Positions 37,405-46,909 of a stretch of 64,000 nt of DNA are shown piece by piece. Below the pieces are notes generated by a model, which made no database searches, had not been told where the DNA came from, and worked only from the letters and a program-made list of their open reading frames with translations. This DNA comes from Rhodeus uyekii (taxonomy: Eukaryota; Chordata; Actinopteri; Cypriniformes; Acheilognathidae). The DNA is taken from NCBI GenBank assembly GCA_037043235.1, contig JAWRVZ010000042.1, positions 3,048,001 to 3,112,000 of the forward strand, read 5' to 3'. Every line of letters begins with the position of its first letter. Position 1 is the stretch's first letter. A program made the translations under genes and the position numbers.

Positions 37405-38285
37405 AGTCAAATCACCTTTATTTATACAGTAGTACCTCAAGATACGAAAGGCTCAACTTACGAAAAATCCAAGTAACAAAAGCAAAGACGAAATTGTTTA
37501 CTGCTCTACATACGAAAAGTTTTCAAGATACGAAAGGTTTCTGAAAGTCCGAGATTCGCCCCATAACAGTTTTGAAACTCGCGCCGCACGCCGCCATCTT
37601 AGTTATAGTAGACTCGCCACCATCCTCCTGCTCTCCCATTGGTTCCTGATGCTAGCCAAGCCATGAGATCCTTCTCTCTAATTGGACAGCATCCCTCCCA
37701 TCATGCATCTTCTATACGTACGTGCTGGCGTACTTTAGCTCAGCCACTCCGCACCCGAAACTTTACATTTTTATGTGTTTTCGTAAAGTTAAGTGTACGT
37801 ATGTACGTACGTTATCTGCCGTTTGTCCTCCTCCTTCTCCTCTACTTCGCCACTTTCGGAGATAGCCTCACTCGAACGGTAAGCTTCGACATTTGACGTT
37901 GTTTCATTGTTTATAGGTCAATTTAGCTTTATTATGAAATTTAATGTAGTGTTTTTGGAGGGCTTGGAATGGATTAGCCATTTTACATGTAAAATGTGTT
38001 CCAAGATACGAAAAACTCATTATACGAAGGCCGCCTCGGAACGGATTAATTTCGTATCTCGAGGTACCACTGTACAGCGCTTTTTACAATAGAGATTGTT
38101 TCAAAGGAGCTTTACACAGATAAGAGGAAAACAACGCAACAAAGTTTGTTTTGGCTGTACAGCAGCTCAAGAAGAGCAGGACAATCAATAATATTGATGA
38201 ATATTAAGCGTTAGGTGTACCCAACTAAGCAAACCAGAGGCGACAGTGGCAAGAACCCAAAACTCCAGCAGGTGACAGCATGGAG
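37405..38285 (-). mobile_element. LINE 3' tail (minus strand), interrupted by MITE A copy 2
   Basis: CAAGTCAAATCACCTTTATT is the complement of the family tail seen at 35880. After the MITE insertion the LINE text resumes with CAGCGCTTTTTACAATAGAG and runs through GGCTGTACAGCAGCTCAAGA, ACTAAGCAAACCAGAGGCGA and AACTCCAGCAGGTGAC, the complement of the 3' UTR in the plus-strand copies. Confidence 0.7.
37427..38072. mobile_element. Mariner-type MITE A, copy 2 (646 bp, TA duplication)
   Basis: Flanked by TA. Starts CAGTAGTACCTCAAGATACG and ends CGAGGTACCACTG. Nearly collinear with 2125-2753, with small indels (a GCGCCGCACGCC segment near 37580 absent from copy 1). It splits a LINE tail, so it is younger than that LINE copy. 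Confidence 0.85.
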
Positions 38286-39569
38286 AACAAAACCTTTTTC
38301 ATGCAACAAATTTCATGCCAGATTGAGATCGAGCACAAAACACATTTATTGCCTCATAAAACAGACAGAAATGAGCTCTGAACTAGAATGGTGCAACTCA
38401 CACAAAAGCATCTCTGGCCACTGACCCAACAATTGGCCCATATCTGCAGTGAGTACAGCCAGAAAAGTTTTTTATTGTTATAATTAACTTAATTGGGCAA
38501 CTCCTGGCCCCTGCAGAGGGAAGTTCACATAAACAAGTGAATCTTGGACGCGAATCCTCCCTCCATTAATGAGGTCTGTGTTTACTGAAGCAAACCACAC
38601 AGAATCCCTGAGCATAAACAGACTGTGGACTGACGCTGTGCTCGGGGTCACTATGAGCTTGAGAGATGTCAGTTAAAAAGTGTTGAAGGGCGATATCCCT
38701 CGAAACCATACAGAAAACTACAAGGCCACACCATGACTCCTCTGAGCATTTCAACGTATATGAGCAAAATATCAAAGTGCTTGACAATACAATATGCACT
38801 TTAATGGATGGTTTGGGTCATTATAATGAGATGAAAAAATTAAACCGCCTTAATCCTGTAAGCCACAGTAAACAATGCCACAGAAACATCTGATCAAAAA
38901 TAAAAAAAACATTTTCACTCATGGAGGCTTTATAAAATCAACGATTTGAAATGACAAACGATTTACAAACACAGCAGCCTCAAAAAGTGCTCTTTTCACA
39001 CTTGAAATTAGGAATTAATTGCATTAGGAAACAAAGTAACAGCAGAACATGTTCAAGACAAATATATTTTTGTCCCAAAAATAAGTTTGTCTGATTGTAA
39101 ATGTTTAAAAAAAAGTAGACCCAAAGGAAACACACTCACAAAATACACTTTTCTCAGCCGTTATGCAGCTTTCTGTAGTGGATTTATAAAGTCAGTCATA
39201 CCTCAAGTTCACACAGCAGTGTGAGCAGAATAACAATCAGTGTAGTTAATTTAATAATCAATATATTTATGGTTTTAGCATGTCATTTGAAACCTCACAA
39301 AGCGAAAAGTTTGCCTGAAAAGTGCTTTAGTAACCTTAAAAAATTACATGCAATTAAGACATCTCAACAGAACTTCACCAGTTAGATGGTTAAAACATTA
39401 TTATTATTAATTAATATATAAATTGAGGTAATTTGTGGAGGATTTGTATTATTGAAAACTGACTGGACTTAATAGAATCTGATACAATGCTGACTGCTAT
39501 CCTTGTGCATCATCTCTAATCAAACGGACACAACAAGTGTGAAACTGGACATAAAAAAGTTTCTCTTAC

Positions 39570-39948
39570 CCAAATTGACAAAACTCATGACCATGTCTGC
39601 GTCGTGCAGGAACTCAGTGTCATGAAGTGAAGCTAAAGCGGGTCGTGTGGTGGTGAACAGAGACCTATACTGGTCCACATCGCTCTTCTCTTCAGTGGAC
39701 ATGCTGTTGTACAGATCCAGCATGAACAGGGGTGCTGAATTATATTTGCCGCTGTTCGGATGAGGTCTGGGTCTGTGGTTCAGTCCCAAGATGGACAGAA
39801 TCTCTTTCTGCATCTCTCTCTTCTCCTGGTTCCGTAACCTGCGATGAATGAAGTTGGGCTGAAGCTCAGAACCGTCCACAACAGACCCACTGCCTGCAGA
39901 ATAACAGCTCCACAAGAAGCCCAGCAGAGCCAACCAGACGCTCGGCAT
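39570..39948 (-). CDS. bmp6: bmp6 exon 1: start codon, signal peptide, prodomain N-half
   Basis: First coding exon of a BMP5/6/7-class ligand, a secreted TGF-beta family dimer signalling through BMP receptors and SMAD1/5/8. The chosen start is the ATG at 39948 (A at -3), because it begins a hydrophobic signal peptide (MPSVWLALLGFLWSCYSAG). The frame is open further upstream but has no ATG there. Diagnostic prodomain blocks follow: NQEKREMQKEILSILGL (about residues 39-55), HRPRPHP, SAPLFMLDLYN and DADMVMSFVNL at the exon end. QEKREMQKEILS is closest to BMP6. The exon ends TTTGG|GTAAGA, phase 1, 126 codons plus one base. The linker between the two conserved blocks is much shorter than the glutamine/proline-rich stretch I recall for human BMP6. 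BMP5 or BMP7 is the alternative, but exons 2-4 favour BMP6. Confidence 0.93.
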
Positions 39949-40359
39949 CTTTACATCCAGTCCCTGATGATGAGGATGATGAGGGTGCAATCACTTCTAA
40001 ATATAAAATCACTTGGGAAACAATGTTCTGTCCTCTTCTCTTCACGCCATAGGATCTCAAGCTCTTCAGTGGTTCAGAAAAGAACCTTCTTCTTATTAAG
40101 AAGCATTTTAAACGGTTCTTTAGTTTACATTACAGGATCTTCAGATCAGTGGCTTCTTTAAAGCACCGGTACAGAAGAACTACTGGATCAAAAAAAACAA
40201 CGTATTGTTCTCCAGTGGCATCAAAACTGTCTTATCCTGTGCCAAGCAAATGCAGTTGTCCAGGGAATTTTTCAATGCGCAAAATCTCCATCAATTCCTC
40301 TGCGTGATGCTTCTCTCCGGACAGAAACTTCTGGATGTGCCTCAAATGAAAAGTTACTG

Positions 40360-40720
40360 ATTCAAAACGAGGAATAAAGAAAACTTATCCGTCACTTCCA
40401 AGACAGCGAGTCCTTGCCATATACGAGTGCATGTGTTTTCCTCTCAGGTCTGGTTTAGCCCAGCTGTGTGCGCGCGTCTTAAGTAACGCCGCTGGAGCAG
40501 GTAGACGCGTCGCGATCCCGCCCAGCGCGCGCGTCCAGAGGTGGAGCTTTACAGCACAGTTTTAACATCCTCAAACTCCTCTTTGCCTACGTCTACGTGT
40601 CGTCTTCTACATGTAAGTGGCACATCAGCTCAGTGTCAGGTGTCTATTCTGCGTGCGAGCGACGTGACCGTAACGCCACAGCTCTGATCAACATGGTACG
40701 ATTATAACGCCATTCATAAG
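40360..40720 (-). promoter_or_regulatory. bmp6: Candidate bmp6 promoter, CpG-rich
   Basis: About 400-700 bp upstream of the bmp6 ATG the base composition changes to a CpG-rich patch (runs of CGCGCG around 40470-40540) in otherwise AT-rich DNA. It includes a GC-box-like GGGCGGGATC on the minus strand near 40513-40522. The position and CpG density fit a developmental gene promoter with the start site in or near this patch. The 5' UTR and exact start are not determined, and a 5' non-coding exon cannot be excluded. Confidence 0.5.
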
Positions 40721-41536
40721 AGGTCAGCTTCCCTGTGCGTTGGAGTCTGACAGCATAGGTGTATACCTGTCCGTATGTTTGTATACCTGTCCATATACGT
40801 GCATATCCATGCTGTCCTGACTGCATTAGTTGTAATGTGAAGGGTTTGAGCAAGTATTGAGTGACGGTGTTTGTGTTGCTTCGCGTCGCGCTTGAAGTAA
40901 ATAAACTAATTTGACAGATATTTGCTCGTTATATTGTGAGAGGATGACATATATCAAACAAGGCTTCAGATATTCATCCAAGTAATCGTTTTAAAGTTAC
41001 GTCTCTTCATAAATATTACTACAATCTCGTATAACGTGCGCCATGTAAAGAGTCGTTTTATGGCAGAAGCGTGACCCCTAACGACACAGAAAGTTACCGC
41101 AAGAGACTGACGAAAAACACCCAGAACAGGACAATGCTGACAGTGCTGTCGGACATGGCACCATATGGTGATATAATCTTATTTGTACATGCACAATGAT
41201 TGTTTTTGGACATAATATAATATTATTTAAAGTGCCTTAAGAACTTATATTGCACATATGGTAATCTATCAATAACTATTTATATCTGATATATCTGTAC
41301 AAGGCACTGAATCAACTGTATTGTTTTATCTTGTAGGAAATCTTGATCACTTGTCTTTTTGAGGTATTTTTAAAGGAGTTCTCTGATGTTTGAGATTACA
41401 GACATCAGACGGTAGACAACAAACTACAGATTGTGGTCATGGTCAGGCACAACACTTTAAAGATGAGACACTCACTGAACTTACTATAATAAGAGAGAGA
41501 GCTTACATGTTTATGCTATGGAGACTGGTTTCAGAA

Positions 41537-41554
41537 ACACACACACACACACAC
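41537..41554. repeat. CA microsatellite
   Basis: About nine CA units. Confidence 0.8.
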
Positions 41555-41765
41555 ATTCACACACTAATGTTGTGTCTGGTGAGATTCAGATCGATAAGAC
41601 GGCTGAGTGTTGTTATCTTTAAGTTGCTAATCTTATCTAACGGGGCTGAAAAGCATGCATCAAAGACCAGCGATGCAAACCAATCCCAGCCACCCCCTTC
41701 CCTTCCCTTCATCAGTCCAATCACTGATAGCCCATCACTCAAACACACACACACTAAACAAAAAA

Positions 41766-41955
41766 TGTCCCCACAAGGACAGTAATTTAGGATATTGGCA
41801 TCTTTGTGGGGATGTTTTTTCCTCATAACGTAGGGTTTACGTGGACCACATATAAAACACACACACACTTGTTTACGAGGACCACATGTAAAGACACATA
41901 TACACACACTTGCATATGTGGTTTACAGTTACTCGCCATAGGCTTAATGGTTTTT
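41766..41955. repeat. Dispersed repeat beginning TGTCCCCACAAGGACAG
   Basis: Text of the form TGTCCCCACAAGGACAG...CTTTGTGGGGAT...CCTCATAACGTAGGGTTTACG, with short CA-rich links and a repeated ACGAGGACCACAT / ACGTGGACCACAT unit. Recognised as a common fish repeat type from memory; class unknown. Confidence 0.5.
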
Positions 41956-42539
41956 ATACTGATCTAATCAAATTTTCTGTCTCATAAACCTCACCTTAAA
42001 CTTATACCAACTCTGAAAATCCATTTGGTTTTCATCCAATTTTAAAACTTTATTGACATGACAAATGAATGCTTAAAACCCTAAAAAGATTATGAGAAAT
42101 AAATGCAAAGATGATGAGAATTAAATGAAATAACTTTGAAGAACTTAAAGATGTTTTAAAAGAAGAGTCAATGCTAGTGCTTTTATAAAGTCTTCCAGAT
42201 ATTGCCCCACTCACTTCCATTGTAATCGCTTCACCATAACCTTGAGTTTTGCCTTTTGCAGCAACAAGATACATAAGAACCGATTTTTAATTAATGGGGG
42301 ATGTATTCCTTCAAACAAGAAAGAATTTAAAGCATTGAGAGAAAACGGAGTCTGACAAGATAAGAGGGTTAAGAGAGATAAAAGCTGAGCATTCCTCTGG
42401 AAATGTATTTCCATCAGTAGCTGAAAATGTTAAACACACACTTGCACAATTATTAGACTGAGTGTGTGCACAGCAGGTCATTTCATCTATCATGATAACT
42501 TTAACATAAATGGCTGTAAGTCACTAGACATGATCAAAA

Positions 42540-43081
42540 AGTGACCACCACCCTCTCGCCTGAATAGAGGAGATCTGTCGAGAGAGCTTTCAAATTCCCG
42601 TCACAGGTTGACGGTGGTAGGTGCAGCCATTTCTTAACCGGCAACCTGATCTTCCCGTCTATAGTTCGGAGCACACCATCAACGACCATCTGGTTGGTGT
42701 CCAGATGTTACTTGCTTCCTTGCTTCCACGTCTTTTTCTGGTGTCCATCCTCTTCTTTTACGGTTGTGGTTTTGAAGTCTCTCCTCATTGTCCTCGGCTG
42801 GATGTTGGTGGTGACGATGCATCCCTTAACTTCTCAGGGATGGATACTTCTTCCCACATTCATGACACAACATTTTATCCGTCACTCTTGCGACCCCACT
42901 CTCTTCTCCTCTGCCGTCATCCCATATGCCAGAGGGCTTTTTATAGCATGTAACCAGCAGAGTTAACACAACTTTGGAGATTACCCCCTCATTGGGATGG
43001 CCCGGATCTTAGCTTGGGCAGGGACAAAACTGTCCCCACCCTCCCCAGCGGTCGCCACGAGGAGGCACCCGGGCCCGTAAC
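42540..43081 (-). pseudogene. R2-type retrotransposon relic: 5' UTR and start of ORF
   Basis: Minus-strand sequence adjoining a 28S target fragment. It begins with an HDV-like ribozyme fold (see 42999-43075), then a 5' UTR, then a degenerate coding start. At 42870-42777 the frame reads LCHECGKKYPSLRS, a stop, GMHRHHQHPAEDNEERL. This is a C-x2-C-x12-H-x5-H zinc finger of the R2 N-terminal type with one in-frame stop. It is followed by RKRRGWTPEKDVEARKQ near 42760-42710, like the Myb domain (W-T-x-E-E) after the R2 zinc finger. R2 encodes reverse transcriptase plus a target-specific endonuclease that inserts in 28S rDNA; those domains are absent here. The left edge near 42540 is approximate. 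Confidence 0.7.
42999..43075 (-). ncRNA. HDV-like self-cleaving ribozyme fold at the R2 5' end (P1 degenerate)
   Basis: Read on the minus strand: P2 5' strand GGCCCGGGT (43075-43067), P3 GCC (43066-43064), loop TCCTCGT, P3' GGC, P1 3' strand GACCGCT (43053-43047), a P4 hairpin GGGGACA-GTTT-TGTCCCT (43037-43020), a J4/2 segment ending CTAAG, and P2 3' strand ATCCGGGCC (43007-42999), which pairs all nine positions of P2 (one G-T). Loop TCCTCG and CTAAG are hallmarks of HDV-like ribozymes, which R2 elements use to cut themselves from the 28S co-transcript. The expected P1 5' strand beside P2 (AGTTACG) pairs poorly with GACCGCT, so activity is doubtful. Confidence 0.65.
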
Positions 43082-43101
43082 TAAGAGAGTCATAGTTACT
43101 C
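43082..43101 (-). rRNA. 28S rRNA target fragment, upstream arm 2 (20 nt)
   Basis: Minus strand GAGTAACTATGACTCTCTTA, identical to the near-universal 28S rRNA stretch directly 5' of the R2 insertion site, lacking the last AGG. The R2 5' UTR follows after GTTACG. A fragment, not a gene. Confidence 0.8.
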
Positions 43102-43142
43102 TAGCTATTCAAATTATTGGTAGCCGATTATTTCTTATCCCA

Positions 43143-43189
43143 TCATCCATTCATGCGCGTCACTAATTATATGACGAGGCATTTGGCTA
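43143..43189 (-). rRNA. 28S rRNA target fragment, downstream arm (47 nt)
   Basis: Minus strand starts TAGCCAAATGCCTCGTCAT and ends GCGCATGAATGGATGA. This is the 28S sequence immediately 3' of the R2 insertion point, with a single apparent substitution (TATAATTAG for TCTAATTAG). It stops at GGATGA, after which the text departs from 28S. Confidence 0.88.
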
Positions 43190-43267
43190 CTGAACATGCC
43201 GCACCAGCCCCGTACATCGTACCTGTACGAGCCACGGGAGTGTGACTTTCCGAGTTGATTTGGGTGC
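43190..43267 (-). mobile_element. Severely 5'-truncated R2 3' end between 28S arms (78 nt)
   Basis: Lies exactly between the 28S halves ...CTCTCTTAAGG and TAGCCAAATG..., the canonical R2 insertion point. It starts GCACCCAAATCAAC, contains a hairpin TCGTAC-AG-GTACGA, and ends GGCATGTTCAG. The position implies an R2 3' UTR end; I cannot confirm the sequence against a fish R2 3' UTR from memory. Confidence 0.6.
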
Positions 43268-43289
43268 CCTTAAGAGAGTCATAGTTACT
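43268..43289 (-). rRNA. 28S rRNA target fragment, upstream arm 1 (22 nt)
   Basis: Minus strand AGTAACTATGACTCTCTTAAGG, written here in full because it is the complete upstream arm up to the cleavage point of the R2 endonuclease. Text further upstream (ATAACT) is not 28S. Confidence 0.85.
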
Positions 43290-45036
43290 AGTTATCAGAA
43301 AGTGATGCATTTTATTTCAGGGCGTCTGATCACCATGAGGATGAGAGTCAAAGACATTAAGGAATGCAAAAGTCCAGCATTCATGCTAGAGCTCATCCAT
43401 TCTTCAAGGTTCACTCGCTAATCGGCTGTCAGTGGCATGATGAATGACCTGTGCATGATTCTTTGTGGGGTCAGTTAACAGATTAACTCTCCTGTCATCA
43501 TACTGTCTAGACAAAGGCTCACTTTAAAGACACATGCATATACATATATACTCTTTTCTTTTGAATGTGTATTAGTTATTAGTTTTTGTGCATGCGTTTT
43601 GCAATGTTTTCTTGAACCCTCTATGCACAAAGTAAATATAACGTTTTAACAAAAAAACATATATATTATTATTTTTTAGTTTTTTTTAAGGCAGGTAATC
43701 ATTTGAGCCCAGTAAAGATAACTGACATTAATAAGGTTTTATTAACAAGAAAAAGTTTGTTGAATTCATTAATTAGTAGTTCTGAACCATGGGCCCCAGA
43801 AAACTTCCAAGGTGTGTGTATGTATATTATTTATTTATATATATATATATAAAATCTAACTCTAATCTAAAATACAATAATAATAAAAAAACAATCTACT
43901 AATAACTATAAAGTCAAGAATATTTTTTTATTGAAGAACACACTGTTCATTATTAGTTTCATTTTAATTTTCATTTATTTAAACAGGGAGAGTGTAAAAT
44001 ATACAATAACTTTAAAAAGGAGAGATACATTTTACCAGGTTATAACACTTGTGCTAATTTATACCTGCAATCCCTGGACAGGCTGATGTAAACATATCAA
44101 GTTAATAATACATTTACCCCAAAACAACATTAATATAATCACATCCTGCAATCATTCCTCTGTATCCATTTACAAATACACTCTCACATACACATCAAAT
44201 ACTAAACATTATGTGAACATGTTTGTTGTGAAAGAAGCCATTTTTTGACCCGATGTGAAAAAAATTTAAAATTCACACCTGGTTAACTCTGTTGGCAACT
44301 TATTCCACCGTCTGCTGGCCACACAGTTACCAAGTGCTGTTTTAGACAATGGAATCCTACACTCAACATACACTCGCCCCGAACAGCTGACCGAGTGGCT
44401 CGAGATGGATTTTCTGAGCTCAGTAAGATAAACGTTTTAAGGGAGGAGCAGCAGTACCATTTATTATCTTAAACAAAAGACAGAGATTTGAATATATGAT
44501 CATATTTTCAAGACTTAATAAACTACTTTTTTTGAGAATATAGCTCATGAAATAACCAAGATTTCTAATCAAGAACCTTAAGAGAACTTTTTTTACAGAC
44601 TTTTTTTTGGATTTTATTACTACTACTCATACTTTGGTTAGTGATTTGAACAAACTACTAACCGTAAGTATTAACTTTTGGAGATATCTTTGTGCTTGGA
44701 AATATCTACATTTGTGCTCCAGAAATAAAGCATCAAATTGCAAAGCTTGAGCAGCAGATCAGGTGAGCTGTTAAATGTTTAAGCATAGAACTTGGAGGTG
44801 GGCTCCTTTGAAATTCAAATTTACTCAAAATTTCTTCAGTTTGATTTAAATACATTTAATTATCAATATAACAATAAAACATTAGCGAGGAGATCTTGAT
44901 CTGAGATAAATTTACTAATTTATCTCATGATTTACAAATTAGAAGCCAACAGATATTTAAGAAATGTTGTCACATAATGCTGATTTAACAACAGAAAATT
45001 ACAAGTTATGGACAACAATTCATTATTAGTAGCAGG

Positions 45037-45042
45037 TTTATT
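45037..45042 (-). terminator. Polyadenylation signal of the crotonase gene
   Basis: AATAAA on the minus strand, about 137 nt beyond the stop codon; the first good hexamer downstream. Confidence 0.5.
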
Positions 45043-45178
45043 CTAAACCCAGACCTGGACTGAACCAAATAAACAGTTTGTTAGTTTCAATTTATAAGCT
45101 GTGATTCACTGTAAAATTAACAGTAAAATCAGTATTATTTAGTTACGCACACCGACTCATTTCCGATCATCTGTCCAT

Positions 45179-45414
45179 TTACAGTTTACTCTTAGAAAAC
45201 GTCCCTCCTCTCCCAGCGCCTGAGCTGAATTTTGTTGCCCCAGTGATTGCTTCAGCTGCAATGACTGGCAGACCGTGGTCCATCTCATATTGCATGGCCT
45301 GGGTAAAGGAGGAGGAGTCAAAGACAGCGTGGTAGGTGGAGTTACGGTCAGCACGGAGACAGAGCTGAGGAAATGCACTGATCTGTTCGGCAAGTTCAAG
45401 AGCCGCTTGAAGTG
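45179..45414 (-). CDS. Crotonase-superfamily gene, last coding exon (ends in SKL)
   Basis: Terminal exon, acceptor TGTTTTAG|CACTT, stop TAA at 45181-45179. It encodes residues 193-270: LQAALELAEQISAFPQLCLRAD, a helical segment ending MDHGLPV, then GATKFSSGAGRGGTF and C-terminal SKSKL. The C-terminal helices form the trimer contacts and CoA lid in crotonases. The last three residues Ser-Lys-Leu are the canonical type 1 peroxisomal targeting signal, so the product is predicted to enter peroxisomes. The frame is intact and joins the previous exon in phase 1. Confidence 0.88.
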
Positions 45415-45989
45415 CTAAAACAAACGCACAAAAGTCAGATTGTTAGATGAGAACATGCCAAAATGGGACCATTCCTGCAGATCTCTGTCAGAAGAGGTCA
45501 AAATTTTATACATTTTAAACATATTTGACACCTTTGACCAAAAGTTTTGCTGTTTTTTTTAGATGACCTTAGTCACCTAGGATTTTTTTTTTGTTCAAGA
45601 AGCCTTTTCACTCTTATATATGTCACAATAGGGAAGAAAAGACTATCACAACGTCCGTTTCATGACTTTAATGTGTGACCTCCATATACCATTCCTCATT
45701 TCCTTCTGATATGGACTCATTTTGTCCTTCTGTGTAGCAGATGAAAGCCCTGGACTCTTTCCAGATCTCTTTTGGAAAGTCAATTTGTGAGACTCTCACG
45801 TTGAAATTGAAGTGCTTACTTTATCGGTATCTCTAAACAGCTTTGAGCTCATCTCATCTAACCTGACTGTAACTTTGTGAATTGTTGTCACATTGCATTA
45901 GTTTTATCTACTAACATCCTCAAGGGAACTCTACTGTGGAAGAATTAAAGATACAAACACTCACATAGTGGTCAGATAACAACACATAC

Positions 45990-46200
45990 ACTCACCTAAA
46001 GGATTATTAGGAACACCATACTAATACTGTGTTTGACCCCCTTTCGCCTTCAGAACTGCCTTAATTCTACGTGGCATTGATTCAACAAGGTGCTGAAAGC
46101 ATTCTTTAGAGATGTTGGCCCATATTGATAGGAGTATCTTGCAGTTGATGGAGATTTGTGGGATGCACATCCAGGACATGAAGCTCCTGTTCCACCACAT
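45990..46200 (+). repeat. Dispersed repeat beginning CACTCACCTAAAGGATTATT
   Basis: Text ACTCACCTAAAGGATTATTA, then CGCCTTCAGAACTGCCTTAA, then ACGTGGCATTGATTCAACAA is a very common interspersed repeat in fish genomes as I recall. Class not assigned. Confidence 0.6.
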
Positions 46201-46440
46201 CTAACTCTCATTAAACTAACTCTCATTAAAGTGTGACTGTCACATAAGAGACATGTTTTACCGTTCGTTATTACAATGATTTTACGTATAATAGAGTTTA
46301 AATTGGTTTACATGTTTTTTTTTGTCCATTTTATTCTTCTGATCATTTTAAGTGTGTTTTAAGAAATCTATGGTTTGCCCATAATTGCATAAAAGGAAGC
46401 AGGAAATACACTTTGTATATATTAATAAATATTAAGAATA

Positions 46441-46544
46441 ACAATAAAGAGTTTTCAGATATTAAACAATCTACTAATACTCTAATGAGAGTTAGCTGAC
46501 ATGTAGTTGTAAAGTTACTCATGGTCAATAGAATGTCTGTTGAG

Positions 46545-46545
<1 letters not shown>
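46441..46545 (+). repeat. Dispersed repeat with TTAAACAATCTACTAATACTC unit, copy 2
   Basis: Same unit as 5643-5800, closer to the complete form: AGATATTAAACA, ATACTCTAATGAGAGTTAGC, GACATGTAGTTGTAAAGTTAC. It runs directly into the TA microsatellite. Confidence 0.6.

Positions 46546-46548
<3 letters not shown>

Positions 46549-46592
<44 letters not shown>
46549..46592. repeat. TA microsatellite
   Basis: Uninterrupted TA run of about 44 bases. Confidence 0.95.
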
Positions 46593-46594
<2 letters not shown>

Positions 46595-46909
46595 CTGTGT
46601 TCTCCCTCATTCTTTCTTTGTCTGTTTTCATCCAAGTAACGTCAGTGTTTCTATTAGTTTAGGTTATGTGGTGTGTATTTCTGATATCTCCCGAATCTTC
46701 TTGAGTTTTGTCAATAAAGGATTATTATCTTCATCTTCCTTCGTCTTTGTGTTGTTTACACCAATGTACTGTGACACAAACAAATTTTTTTCTAAGCAAG
46801 ACACCATCGATAACATTTTGTCATCATAGTTCAAATGTATTCTAAGTGGTTTATGACTTCAATTGCCTCATCATGCTAAAGCAGGTTTAATGGTGTACTG
46901 TATGTGTAC

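Larger units (their letters stand above)
16455..39569 (-). other. bmp6: bmp6 intron 1
   Basis: 23.1 kb intron. Identified contents, left to right: Tc1 relic 16564-17440, RT-like fragment 18462-18560, Tc1 relic with insertion 19745-20990, MITE 23271-23869, microsatellites at 25671 and 28380, MITE 26302-26626, GC-rich retroelement-like stretch 26985-27640, repeat-poor block 29580-30290, solo LTR 32097-32868, repeat 34252-34520, LINE 34932-35898, LINE tail with nested MITE 37405-38285. I see nothing definite in 21000-23260, 23880-26290, 30300-32090, 32880-34240, 35900-37400 and 38290-39560. Confidence 0.7.
39949..45178. other. Intergenic region between bmp6 and the crotonase gene
   Basis: 5.2 kb. 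Contents: bmp6 5' flank and CpG-rich patch (to about 40720), CA microsatellite 41537-41554, TGTCCCCACAAGGACAG-type repeat 41766-41955, the R2/28S relic 42540-43289, and a crotonase polyadenylation signal at 45037-45042. Nothing recognised in 40900-41500, 41960-42530 and 43300-45030. Confidence 0.7.
45415..46909 (-). other. Crotonase intron 4
   Basis: 1.5 kb. It holds a dispersed fish repeat at 45990-46200, a repeat copy at 46441-46545 and a TA microsatellite at 46549-46592. Nothing else is recognised. Confidence 0.75.

Noticed and set aside
39949..39990. Upstream extension of the bmp6 reading frame (LHPHHPHHQ...)
   Set aside because: There is no ATG in it; the signal peptide begins at the ATG at 39948.
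43082..43289. Functional 28S rRNA gene
   Set aside because: Only 20 to 47 nt pieces of 28S are present, broken by R2-like sequence. No other rRNA text is nearby.
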